A stretch of 64,000 nt of DNA from contig NZ_CP113519.1 in the NCBI RefSeq assembly GCF_026723825.1, forward strand, positions 3,968,001-4,032,000, in the 5' to 3' direction. A program made the position numbers and the translations under genes. The notes beneath the pieces are model-generated. The model saw only the letters and a list, made by a program, of their open reading frames with translations. It did no database searches and had not been told where the DNA came from. Below are positions 17,201 to 24,622 of the stretch, in pieces. Positions within the stretch are counted from its first letter, which is position 1. Every line of letters begins with the position of its first letter. Source of the DNA: Pseudomonas sp. GOM7 (GTDB lineage Bacteria > Pseudomonadota > Gammaproteobacteria > Pseudomonadales > Pseudomonadaceae).

Positions 17201-17729
17201 TGCCGATGGCCTGTGCCGGGTACTCGGTCACGGCCTGCAAGTACGCTCCTGGCCGGGCAAGGGCAGCGTGTTCAGCGTCAGCGTGCCGCTGGCCCGCAAG
17301 CCTGCACCGAAAGTGCAAGGCACTGGCGCGCCGGCCAGTGACGCACAACCGCTGCAAGGCACCCAGGTGCTATGCATCGACAACGAGGACAGCATCCTCA
17401 CCGGCATGCACAGCCTGCTGTCACGCTGGGGCTGCCAGGTGTGGATCGCGCGCAACCGCGTGGAATGCGAACACCTGCTCAGTGAGGCAGTGCGCCCACA
17501 ACTGGCCTTGATCGACTACCACCTGGACGAAGGCGAGACCGGCACCGAACTCATGGCCTGGCTGCGTACCCGTCTGGGCGAGCCAGTGCCCGGCGTGGTG
17601 ATCAGCGCCGACGGCCGCCCCGAACTGGTGGCCGAGGTACACGCCGCCGGCCTCGACTATCTACCCAAGCCGGTCAAACCGGCCGCGTTGCGTGCCCTGC
17701 TCAGTCGGCATCTGCCGCTACGCGGTTGA
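14241..17729 (+). CDS. Hybrid sensor histidine kinase with sodium:solute symporter input domain and C-terminal receiver
   Basis: 1162 residues from the ATG at 14241 (GGAG seven bases upstream). Residues 1 to about 500 are a 12- to 13-helix sodium/solute symporter (SSS) domain as in CbrA; about 640-760 is a PAS domain (NITQGISVVDQNLRLVAWNHRYLELFEYPDGL); then a coiled coil; the HisKA H-box AVSHDLMQPLNAARLF with His808; the ATPase N, G1 and G2 boxes (NFLTNAFRYA, WDRGMGIPE, KGLGLGLAIADGL); and a receiver domain at about 1040-1160 with phospho-acceptor Asp1092 (LALIDYHLDEGE) and Lys in YLPKPVKP. A single-chain membrane sensor that may take up or sense a solute; the cognate output regulator is not adjacent. 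Confidence 0.92.
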   Translation: MSLSTGLIAAVALLYMTVLFAIAFYGDRRSTPMPPKIRAWVYSLSLAVYCTSWTFFGAVGQAAEQLWSFLPIYIGPIILMLSLPWVLQKMVMISKQENITSIADFIAARYGKSQSLAVVVALICLVGVLPYIALQLKGIVLGVNLLIGVEAQSTGTSAQDTALIVSLALALFTILFGTRNLDVTEHHRGMVLAIAFESLIKLLAFLAVGAFVTFGLYNGFNDLFAQARHTPELDAFWAKAVNWPAMLVQTGMAMIAIVCLPRQFHVTVVENIEPKDLRLARWVFPAYLVLAALFVVPIALAGQMLLPAGIAPDSFVISLPLAEAHPGLAVLAFIGGASAATGMVIVASVALSTMISNDMLLPWLLRRKNTERPFEAFRHWMLTARRVSIVLILLLAYVCYRLLGEGTSLATIGQVSFAAIGQLAPAMFGALVWKQANRRGVFAGLIVGSALWFYTLVLPLAARGMGWSLSGFPGLTTLLHAPIGLHVDPLTRGVVLSLAGNMLLFAWVSWFSRTRVSEHWQAGRFIGHDLGIKPSGRSLLAVQVEDLLMLSARFVGEERARQSFMRFAQRQGNAKTFDPNQPANSDWIAHTERLLAGVLGASSTRAVVKAAIEGREMQVEDVVRIVDEASEVLQFNRALLQGAIENITQGISVVDQNLRLVAWNHRYLELFEYPDGLIYVGRPIAEIIRFNAERGMLGSGDVEESVAKRLYWMRQGTAHSYERVFPNGRVIELIGNPMPGGGFVMSFTDITEFRQAERALKEANESLERRVAERTQELSQLNQALTEAKAHAEAANQSKTRFLAAVSHDLMQPLNAARLFSAALSHQEGALPDEAQELVRHLDSSLRSAEDLITDLLDISRLENGRITPDRHPFALANLFDTLAAEFGVLAAEQGIDLRVHGSQQWIDSDIKLLRRVLQNFLTNAFRYAKGRVVLGVRREGNQLRLEVWDRGMGIPEDKRRVIFEEFKRLDSHQTRAEKGLGLGLAIADGLCRVLGHGLQVRSWPGKGSVFSVSVPLARKPAPKVQGTGAPASDAQPLQGTQVLCIDNEDSILTGMHSLLSRWGCQVWIARNRVECEHLLSEAVRPQLALIDYHLDEGETGTELMAWLRTRLGEPVPGVVISADGRPELVAEVHAAGLDYLPKPVKPAALRALLSRHLPLRG

Positions 17730-17806
17730 GTCGGACTGACCTGGCGCAAGGTGCGCCAGGCAAGGGGCGCTAGACTGTCAGAAGCCCCCATGCTCAAGGA
17801 TGCGCC

Positions 17807-19063
17807 ATGTCCGATGCGCTGCAACTGCTGCTCAACTTCGCTAGCGCCCTGGCGGCCGGTCTGCTGATCGGCGCCGAGCGCGGCTGGCAGGAGCGTGACC
17901 AGGACGATGCACGCCTAGCCGCAGGCATCCGCACCTTCGGCCTGAGCGGCCTGCTCGGGGGCTTCGCCCTGCTACTCGGCGAGCACTTCGGCGTATTGGC
18001 CTGGGCCGTGGTGTTCCTGGGCTTCAGCGCACTGGTACTGACCTCCTACATCGGCGACCTGACCCAGCATCAGGAATTGGGCATGACCAGCGAGGTGGCA
18101 CTGCTGATCACCTTCGCCCTCGGCAGCCTGGCGGTGGCGGGTCAGGCGCCCTTGGCAGCCGCGGGTGCGGTGGCGGTGGCCTTGCTGCTCAGCCTCAAGC
18201 GCACCTTGCACAGTGCGCTGCAGCACCTGAGCGAGAGCGAGGTGCTGGGCGCCCTGAAGCTGCTGTTCATCTCCCTGGTGCTGCTGCCCGCACTACCCAA
18301 TCAAGGTTATGGCCCCTGGGGCGTGTTCAATCCCTACGTGATCTGGTGGATGGTGGTGGTCATCGCCGCCATAGGTTTTGCCGCCTACGTCGCCATTCGC
18401 CTGGTGGGCACCCGTCACGGCCTGCTGATCATCGCGCTGCTTGGCGGCATCGTCTCTTCCACCGCCATGACCCTCACCCTCGCCCGCCTGCAGGGGAACA
18501 CGCGCTTGCGGGCCATGCTGGTCTGCGGCCTGCTGGCCACCTCGGCGCTGATGTTTCCCCGCGTGCTGCTGGAAGTGGGGGTGATCGAGCATGCTCTGCT
18601 CGCCCAGTTGTTCTGGCCACTGGCCGTGCCCATGCTGATATATGCCGCTGGCGCGCTCGCTTTCTATCGCCTGGCCGGTCGCACACCGGAAGAAGGCGGC
18701 GAACCACCGCTGAAGAACCCTTTCGAGCTGGCGCCAGCACTGCGTTTCGCTGCGCTGTTGGTGTTAATCCTGGCGTTGGTCGAGGGGGCCAGGCACTGGC
18801 TGGGGGATGCCGGGGTGTATCTGGTGGCACTGGTGTCAGGGCTGGCAGATGTCGATGCCATTACCCTGTCACTGGCACGCAGTGCCCAGGCGGGGCTGAA
18901 TCAGCAGGTGGCCGTGCACGGTATCTTCCTTGCCGCGCTGAGCAACAGCCTGGTCAAGGCCGGGTTGATCCTGCTGATTGGCGGTCGTCATCTGGCGCTG
19001 CGCTGTCTGCCGATCATGTTGCTCGGGCTGCTTACCGGCGCCGCCACGCTGCTGTACTCATGA
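17807..19063 (+). CDS. MgtC/DUF4010 membrane protein
   Basis: 418 residues. The N terminus (about 1-140) is an MgtC/SapB domain (FASALAAGLLIGAERGWQER...RTFGLSGLLGG) and the rest is DUF4010 with the conserved GGIVSSTAMTLTLAR near 220 and LVSGLADVDAITLSLAR near 345. About 11 membrane helices. Function is unknown; relatives are linked to divalent-cation or membrane-potential homeostasis. The 3' end overlaps the convergent MerR gene by six bases. Confidence 0.9.
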   Translation: MSDALQLLLNFASALAAGLLIGAERGWQERDQDDARLAAGIRTFGLSGLLGGFALLLGEHFGVLAWAVVFLGFSALVLTSYIGDLTQHQELGMTSEVALLITFALGSLAVAGQAPLAAAGAVAVALLLSLKRTLHSALQHLSESEVLGALKLLFISLVLLPALPNQGYGPWGVFNPYVIWWMVVVIAAIGFAAYVAIRLVGTRHGLLIIALLGGIVSSTAMTLTLARLQGNTRLRAMLVCGLLATSALMFPRVLLEVGVIEHALLAQLFWPLAVPMLIYAAGALAFYRLAGRTPEEGGEPPLKNPFELAPALRFAALLVLILALVEGARHWLGDAGVYLVALVSGLADVDAITLSLARSAQAGLNQQVAVHGIFLAALSNSLVKAGLILLIGGRHLALRCLPIMLLGLLTGAATLLYS

Positions 19064-19873
19064 AGAGCGCTGCAGGAAGCCCTGCAGCAACTGATTGACC
19101 CGTTCACTCAGTTCCCGATTGGCAGCGAGCGGCAGACCACGGCTCAGTTCGGCCTCGATCACCTGCTCCACCAGGGGGCGCAACTGCAGCAACTGGGCGC
19201 TGAGGTGTTCCAGTTCGCGAGCATGCGGCAGCGGCGCTTGCAGACGGGGATTGACCAATTGCTCGACGATCATCCGCACGATGCCGGTCGACACCCGTTC
19301 GATATGGCCACGTATGGTCGCCAGCTCATCGAGCAGTATCGGCAAGGGAATGCCCGCGCGGTAAAGCGCCACCCCGGCAGCCAGCAACCGTGGACTGGGC
19401 ACGCGCAGGTGATCGCCAGCGAACTCCAGCAGGCCGAGGGCCTGGGCGCGTTCGATCAATGAATCGTCCAGCGCTTCGCCGAACAGCTCCTGCAGCTCGC
19501 TGAACTCCAGACGCGAGGCGACCTCCGGCTGCCCTGGGCCGCGAATGGCTTCGTCCAGACCCAGGACATGGGCCAGGTCACGCCCCTGCTCCCAGGTTTC
19601 CAGCAGCTCACGAATGCTGGCGATGGTGTAGCCGCGCTCGAGCAACTGACCGATCAGGCGCAAGCGCGAAAGATGCTCGGCATTGTAGATGCCGACCCGG
19701 CCACGCCGCTGCGGCGGCGGCAGCAAGCCGCGATCCTGATAGGCACGCACGTTGCGCACGGTAGTCTGCGCGGCGGCAGCCAGTTGCTCGACGCTGAATT
19801 CAGCCTGCGTCGCCTCGGCAACCGGGTGACTCATGCCGAGCAGACGTTGCACCAATGGGGAGGAAATTTTCAT
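19058..19873 (-). CDS. MerR-family transcriptional regulator
   Basis: 271 residues from the ATG at 19873. The MerR domain is at about 27-95 (FSVEQLAAAAQTTVRNVRAYQDRGLLPPPQRRGRVGIYNAEHLSRLRLIGQLLERGYTIASI). The C-terminal half is helical, without obvious metal-binding Cys, so it probably senses an organic ligand. Divergent from the alpha/beta hydrolase at 20158; the shared region carries a perfect palindrome. Overlaps the convergent DUF4010 gene at the 3' end. Confidence 0.9.
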   Translation of the reverse strand: MKISSPLVQRLLGMSHPVAEATQAEFSVEQLAAAAQTTVRNVRAYQDRGLLPPPQRRGRVGIYNAEHLSRLRLIGQLLERGYTIASIRELLETWEQGRDLAHVLGLDEAIRGPGQPEVASRLEFSELQELFGEALDDSLIERAQALGLLEFAGDHLRVPSPRLLAAGVALYRAGIPLPILLDELATIRGHIERVSTGIVRMIVEQLVNPRLQAPLPHARELEHLSAQLLQLRPLVEQVIEAELSRGLPLAANRELSERVNQLLQGFLQRSS

Positions 19874-20075
19874 CGGCCGATCATAGCCCCGCTCAATGAG
19901 GTGCAACAACCGCATGGGCCACCCGAACCAAGGGCTGGACTTACCGCCTTCAGGTGTCAGCGGTAAGCCTCCATCAGGCCGGGAAACCCGCATGCCAGAG
20001 GGCTTTCGCCCGGAGGTAACACAGCAGGCCAGCAACCAGGGGCGCTAGGCAAGGCCTGCCAGGCGCACAACAATG

Positions 20076-20089
20076 ACATCGAACGATGT
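20076..20089. promoter_or_regulatory. Palindromic operator candidate (ACATCG-AA-CGATGT)
   Basis: A perfect 6-bp-arm palindrome 69 bp upstream of the hydrolase ATG and about 200 bp upstream of the divergent MerR gene. It is the only clean operator-like palindrome in this 284-bp intergenic region, which also contains a weaker stem at 19940-19967 (CTTACCGC/GCGGTAAG). The adjacent MerR protein is the obvious candidate ligand; inference only. Confidence 0.45.
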
Positions 20090-20157
20090 AAGAAACCTGC
20101 ACCTGGAGCCCCGATGCCGACCTGCTTGCCTCACACCTGCCACACCGAGGGCCTGTC

Positions 20158-21078
20158 ATGAACGCCGCCCTGCCACTCGAACCACCTGCGCTGCAACGGC
20201 TGACCGTCCGTGGCGATGGCCTGAACCTGGCCGTGCAGCGCTGGGGCCGGGCAGATGCCACTCCCCTGCTGCTGGTACACGGCTACCCCGATCACCATGG
20301 CGTCTGGCTGCCGTTGATCGCTGCGCTGGCCGCCGACTATCAGATCATCACCTATGACGTGCGCGGCTTTGGCGCTTCGGATAAACCACGCCAGCGCCAG
20401 GCCTATCGCCTGAAACACCTGGCGCGTGATCTGGAGGCGGTGATCCTGGCCACCAGCCCGAACCGCCCGGTGCATCTGGTGGCCCACGACTGGGGCTCGA
20501 TCCAGGCCTGGGAAGCGGTGACCGAGCCACGCATGCAGCCGCTGCTGGCCTCCTATACCAGCCTCTCCGGGCCCTGCCTGGATCACGTCGGTCACTGGCT
20601 GCGCGAACGTCTGGCGCAGCGTCGCCTGCGCCCCTGGCTACAGGCCGCAGGGCAATTGCTCAGCTCCTGGTATATCGCTTTCTTTCACCTGCCGCTGCTG
20701 CCCGAACTGACCTGGCGTCTCGGCCTGGATCGCGCCTGGCCCTGGCTGCTGCAACGCCTGGAGGGCATCGCCCAGCCGCAACGACACACCAGCCAGCGCG
20801 CCGATGGCATCCACGGTGTACAGCTCTATCGCGCCAACTTCATCCGTCGCCTGTTCCGCCCGCGCATTCGCACCACCCCCGTGCCGGTGCAGTTGATCGT
20901 GGCGCTGCACGATCGCTTCGTGCGGCCACAGCTATTCGATGATCTGCAGCGCTGGGCGCCGTCGCTGACCCGGCGCAAGGTAAGGGCCGGGCATTGGCAA
21001 CTTCTGGCCGAGCCAGGTGAGCTGGCCGGCTGGTTGCGTGAGTATGTAGGGCGTATCGAACAGCAACAGCGCCGTTAG
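20158..21078 (+). CDS. Alpha/beta hydrolase (epoxide hydrolase-like)
   Basis: 306 residues: HGYPDHHGVW oxyanion motif near 42, YDVRGFGASDKP, nucleophile elbow HLVAHDWGSIQAWEA with Asp near residue 107, and a C-terminal ALHDRFVRP ... AGHWQLLAEP carrying the catalytic acid and His. Asp as nucleophile favours epoxide hydrolase or dehalogenase chemistry. Divergent from a MerR regulator, probably its repressor or activator. The TAG stop at 21076-21078 lies at the start of a small inverted-repeat element remnant (TTAGCAGGGCGTTGAAAAAC). Confidence 0.9.
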   Translation: MNAALPLEPPALQRLTVRGDGLNLAVQRWGRADATPLLLVHGYPDHHGVWLPLIAALAADYQIITYDVRGFGASDKPRQRQAYRLKHLARDLEAVILATSPNRPVHLVAHDWGSIQAWEAVTEPRMQPLLASYTSLSGPCLDHVGHWLRERLAQRRLRPWLQAAGQLLSSWYIAFFHLPLLPELTWRLGLDRAWPWLLQRLEGIAQPQRHTSQRADGIHGVQLYRANFIRRLFRPRIRTTPVPVQLIVALHDRFVRPQLFDDLQRWAPSLTRRKVRAGHWQLLAEPGELAGWLREYVGRIEQQQRR

Positions 21079-21121
21079 CAGGGCGTTGAAAAACAGCCTT
21101 GACATTGCTGCGTTAACAGTG
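21076..21121. repeat. Small inverted-repeat element, copy 3 (left fragment, interrupted)
   Basis: TTAGCAGGGCGTTGAAAAAC followed by CATTGCTGCGTTAACAG matches the left part of the copy at 11369-11546 (CATTGCTGCGTTAAAAACAG). The match breaks exactly where the large element begins (GGTTC at 21122), and a short piece resembling its inner AATGCTCATTTAC segment reappears beyond the large element at 21962-21974. The large element appears to have inserted into this copy. The hydrolase stop codon is part of it. Confidence 0.6.
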
Positions 21122-21938
21122 GGTTCTTTGCATCGGATTGGTTGATACCGGACTGGCAAGTTTGTGTGCTTGTTCAGGGGGGCTTGTTCCGAATTGCCGC
21201 GTTTTTGCTGATGTTTCTGGTTTCGCCCTCCCGGGCGAGTCACTTTTGACGGGCAAAAGTAACCAAAACCCTCCGCCCGATCATCCGGCCCTGGCTGCGC
21301 CAGGGTTCGCTCACTCCATCGCCGCTCCAGAGGCCCGCCACGGTGGGCCATCCATGGCCCATCGTGGCTCTCGCGACATCCATGTCGCTCAACCTCTTCC
21401 ACGACGATTCCGTTCGCCCTCCTGGGCGGGCTCTGCACGCGCCTGAACCTCCGGTAACTCTTTGGGACTCTGCGTGCTTGAACATGAGGTCAGCCGTAGG
21501 GCTGACCGAGATGCCGGCTGCAGGCCGGCAAACTGAAACTACGCGAATGAAAGTTTTGGTTTAACTCGAGAACCCAATCGCGATTTCATAACTACAAGAA
21601 CACGCTGAGCAACCTATGGAGTGCCCGTTCGTTCAGGCGCGCGAGTGGCCCCTTCAGGAGGGTGAGTGGAATCGTTGTGTAGAGGGTTGAGCGGCATGGA
21701 TGCCGCGAGAGCCGCGACTGGCCAGGGATGGCCCTTCGCGGCGGGCCCTCGGAGCAGCGATGGAACGAACGAACCCCGGCGCAGCCGGGGCCGGATGGCG
21801 GGGCCAAGCCTTTTTGCCTTCTTTTGTGGCGTTTGACAAAAGAAGGTCGCCGGGGGGCGAAACGGGAGACATCAGCTAAACACTGATAAGCAGCTAGAAC
21901 ACCGAAACCAACACACAAACTTGCCAGTCCGGTATCAA
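21122..21938. mobile_element. Large hairpin element, copy A (about 0.8 kb, no transposase)
   Basis: Starts GGTTCTTTGC. The core terminal repeat TTGATACCGGACTGGCAAG begins at 21142 and its exact inverse ends at 21938; the perfect match is 27 bp. Inside are two diverged half-modules in inverted orientation, each a series of small hairpins: left half GCCAGGG/CCCTGGC stem at 21282-21298, GCGACAT-CC-ATGTCGC near 21374-21389; right half with CCCCGGC/GCCGGGG and GCGGCAT/ATGCCGC. The centre holds hairpins GGTCAGCC/GGGCTGACC and GCCGGC/GGCCGGC (about 21491-21528). Open frames here change between copies and are not believable genes. Lies between convergent genes. Confidence 0.85.
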
Positions 21939-21970
21939 GACTGCCTTTTCTGATATCCCGAAATGCTCAC

Positions 21971-23440
21971 TTACCGCTCATCCAACGCCGGCAGGTCGGC
22001 CGAACGTTCGAGCAGGTCAGCCGGCAGGTTCTTACTCGCCCGCGCACCGAGCAGGCGCAGGTTCTCCACCCGCCCGACCAGATTGCCCCGGCCCTCTACC
22101 AGCTTGTTGCGTGCGGCGGCGTAGGCCTTGTCCAGTTGTTGCAGGCGGCTGCCCATCTCGTCCAGATCGGCGATGAAGGCGACGAACTTGTCATAGAGCT
22201 GGCCGGCACGCTCGGCGATTTCGCGGGCGTTCTGGCCCTGACGCTCCTGGCGCCAGAGGCTGTCGATCACCCGCAGGGTCGCCAGCAGGGTGGTCGGGCT
22301 GACGATCACCACCTGCTGCTCGAAGGCCTCCTGGAAGAGGTTCGGCTCGGCCTGCAAGGCAGCGGCGAACGCCGCCTCGATGGGCACGAAGAGCAGGACG
22401 AAATCCAGACTGTGCAAGCCCTCCAGACGCTGATAATCCTTGCCGGACAAACCCTTGAGGTGGCTGCGCAAGGACAGCAGGTGCTGCTTGAGCGCCTGCT
22501 GGCGGCTGGCCTCGTCTTCGGCAGCGATGAATTGCTGATAGGCGTTGAGGCTGACCTTGGCATCGACTATCACCTGGCGCTCGCCTGGCAGATTGACCAG
22601 CACATCCGGCTGGTAGCGCTCGCCACTGGCGCTCTTGAGGCTGACCTGGGTGCGATACTCACGCCCCTTCTCCAGGCCGGCATGCTCCAGCACCCGCTCG
22701 AGCACCAACTCGCCCCAGTTGCCCTGGGTCTTCTGCCCTTTCAGGGCACGGGTCAGGTTGGTCGCTTCGTCACCCAGGCGCTGGTTGAGCTGTTGCAGGC
22801 GCTCCAGCTCCTTGCCCAGGGAAAAACGCTCGCGTGCCTCTTGCTGATAGCTCTCGTCGACACGCTTCTCGAAGGCCTGGATGCGCTCCTTGAGCGGGTC
22901 GAGCAGTTGCCCGAGGCGCTGCTGGCTGCTCTCGGCAAAACGCTGCTCGCGCTCGTCGAAGATCTTCGTCGCCAGCTCTGCGAACTGCGCGCGCAGTTCG
23001 TCGCGGGCGCCTTGCAGGTCGTCCAGGCGTTGCTGCTGATTGTCGCGGTTCTCCTGCAGCTCCGCCGATAGCGCCGCACATTCGGCGGTCAGCCGCCGCA
23101 CTTCGCTCTCGCTGCGCTCGCGCTGCAGGTTCCAGCTCTGCGCCGCTTCGCGGGCGATCTGCCGCTCCTGCTGCAGCAGCTCGTTCTCACGGCGCAGACC
23201 GGCCAGCTCGGTCTGCTGCTCGACCTTGATCTCGCTGATCTCGGCCAGCTCCGTGCGGCAGGCGTCGAGCTGGGCATGCAGGCCCGCCTGGCTCAGTTGC
23301 GCATGTTCCAGACGCTCCTGCAGCAGCGCCTGTTCGCCCTGAGCCTGGACAACGCGCCGCTGCAACGCCCAGAGGCCGGCCAGCAGCGGAATCAGGGTGA
23401 CGGTAGCGCCAATGGCGAGGGATAAGGGATCGATGGGCAT
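21971..23440 (-). CDS. rmuC: DNA recombination protein RmuC
   Basis: 489 residues: an N-terminal membrane anchor (about 6-25), a long coiled coil (about 30-210), then the RmuC nuclease-like domain with GNWGELVLERVLEHAGLEKGREY near 240, VIVDAKVSLNAYQQF near 295 and VIVSPTTLLATLRVI near 400. It limits inversions at short inverted repeats in E. coli; a PD-(D/E)xK-type active site is suggested by VDAK. I prefer the ATG at 23440 (GGAG five bases upstream) over the GTG at 23446. The TAA stop overlaps a fragment resembling the small inverted-repeat element. Confidence 0.93.
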   Translation of the reverse strand: MPIDPLSLAIGATVTLIPLLAGLWALQRRVVQAQGEQALLQERLEHAQLSQAGLHAQLDACRTELAEISEIKVEQQTELAGLRRENELLQQERQIAREAAQSWNLQRERSESEVRRLTAECAALSAELQENRDNQQQRLDDLQGARDELRAQFAELATKIFDEREQRFAESSQQRLGQLLDPLKERIQAFEKRVDESYQQEARERFSLGKELERLQQLNQRLGDEATNLTRALKGQKTQGNWGELVLERVLEHAGLEKGREYRTQVSLKSASGERYQPDVLVNLPGERQVIVDAKVSLNAYQQFIAAEDEASRQQALKQHLLSLRSHLKGLSGKDYQRLEGLHSLDFVLLFVPIEAAFAAALQAEPNLFQEAFEQQVVIVSPTTLLATLRVIDSLWRQERQGQNAREIAERAGQLYDKFVAFIADLDEMGSRLQQLDKAYAAARNKLVEGRGNLVGRVENLRLLGARASKNLPADLLERSADLPALDER

Positions 23441-23508
23441 AGACACTCCAGGTGCGAGTGCCGGGCAGTATACCCAGACGGCAGCCTACACAGGGCCAGC
23501 AGCCGTGT

Positions 23509-23820
23509 TCAGCGCGACAGGCGCTGCAGCTCCTGTTGGGCGCCACGATCACCGGCACGGGCCGCCTGACGCAGCAGTTCGTAGCCGATACGGCGATCAC
23601 GGGTATTGCCACAGTCACGGCAGAGCAACTGGCCCAGGCGGCTTTGCGCCTGCACGCAGCCTCTGCGTGCCGGTTGCTTGAGCAGGTTGCCGGCGATGCG
23701 CTTGACGCTGGGCGCTTGCCCCAGACGCGGACGGTCGAGGAGCCAGAGCGCGACACGCATGGGCAAACGGGTGCGGCCAGAGGGGGTGACAGCGGCTACT
23801 GCAGGGAGAACACGAGGCAT
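23509..23820 (-). CDS. Sel1-repeat-like small protein
   Basis: 103 residues. The C-terminal 60 residues (GNLLKQPARRGCVQAQSRLGQLLCRDCGN...GYELLRQAARAGDRGAQQELQRL) show two helical SEL1/TPR-like units with the AQxxLGxLL and AAxxGxxxAQ patterns. The function is unknown. An inner ATG at 23760 (MRVALWLLDRP) is a possible alternative start; neither start has a clear ribosome site. Oriented with rmuC and possibly co-transcribed. Confidence 0.7.
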   Translation of the reverse strand: MPRVLPAVAAVTPSGRTRLPMRVALWLLDRPRLGQAPSVKRIAGNLLKQPARRGCVQAQSRLGQLLCRDCGNTRDRRIGYELLRQAARAGDRGAQQELQRLSR

Positions 23821-24200
23821 AAATCAACAGAGGGTTACTGCTGGGGCGCGCCACTCTACTCTTTTTTTCGCCAAGGTAAAGACTTGCCAGACGAGGTGAA
23901 TTCGGTTCCTGCGCGATGTCTCGACACAATCCACAGAACCTGTGGATAACTCAGTGAACAAGTTGCGCGAAAGGGGCTTGAGTGCCTAAGAATCGGGGCT
24001 TCGAGACAAACTGTCGATTTTTTCACCAGCTAAAAAATCTCATATTTTTCATTGACTTAATAAAGCGCTACGAAAAATCAAACGCTTACGGCGCTTTTTG
24101 ACAGTGACATGACAAGCTGCGCCGTCATTGTGCACAACTCCGTGCGGCAAATCCGCGCAGCGCTCTGTTTCGGGGCATTGCAGGCAGTTCGTCGAGTATT
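23821..24200. other. Intergenic region with DnaA-box-like palindrome
   Basis: 380 bp with no credible gene. It contains TCCACAG-AAC-CTGTGGA at 23930-23946, which overlaps TGTGGATAA (a perfect DnaA box in reverse) at 23941-23949, followed by an AT-rich stretch (about 24016-24065). I see no further DnaA boxes, so an origin is unlikely. Confidence 0.4.
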
Positions 24201-24541
24201 TCAGGCCGGCTGCGGCAACTGCCCCTGCAGCAGAAATTGCACTCGACGGAACAGCCGCGGTTGATCGGGCGTCTGCGCCTGCTTGAAGGCCCCGTAGTCG
24301 GCCGTGCTTCGCACAACCACAGCCGAAGATTACGGGGTTTGTTCTCGGCAAAGGCCCAGATACGTACAGCGCCACCTTGTTACCGCCTGCCGGACAGCGC
24401 GCCGAGCGGAACCGGAAAGTCTGCACCTGCCCTGCACGCATGGCCGAGCCCAGCGCCTGAGTCGCCCGGTAATCGCCGGGGTTGCCAACAAGGCCTGATA
24501 TTCGCTGAACGGCGGCAACTGCGCGGTAGACGCGGATCAGC
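24201..24541 (-). pseudogene. Degraded RES-domain protein, C-terminal part
   Basis: Read on the minus strand, pieces of one protein appear in different frames. FSEYQALLATPAITG is followed, after a frame change, by DYRATQALGSAMRAG and FRFRSARCPAGGNKVALYVSGPLP, and after another change by DYGAFKQAQTPDQPRLFRRVQFLLQGQLPQPA and a stop at 24201. The order and motifs (xDYxATQALG, SARCPAGGxxVALY, QFLLQGQLPxPA) are those I associate with the RES family (NAD-degrading toxins and relatives). At least two frameshifts are needed and the N-terminal half is missing. The 177-codon open frame across this region is therefore not a real gene. No Xre-type antitoxin is adjacent. Confidence 0.55.
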
Positions 24542-24622
24542 AGCAATGCCCGTTCGCCCCGGCTTGGCACCTTCGACACCTTGGGTTACCGTCGCCGACT
24601 GATGCGCGGACGAGGAGAGAGC

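Noticed and set aside
21240..21485. Recurrent small ORF in the large elements (also 28384-28629)
   Set aside because: Found in several copies only because the DNA is repeated; length and frame change between copies and stems, not codons, are conserved.
23930..23949. Replication origin
   Set aside because: One DnaA box only, no oriC gene context (dnaA, rpmH, gidA) in the window.
24049..24579. 177-codon open frame
   Set aside because: Overlaps pieces of a RES-like protein in more than one frame; better explained as a pseudogene region.
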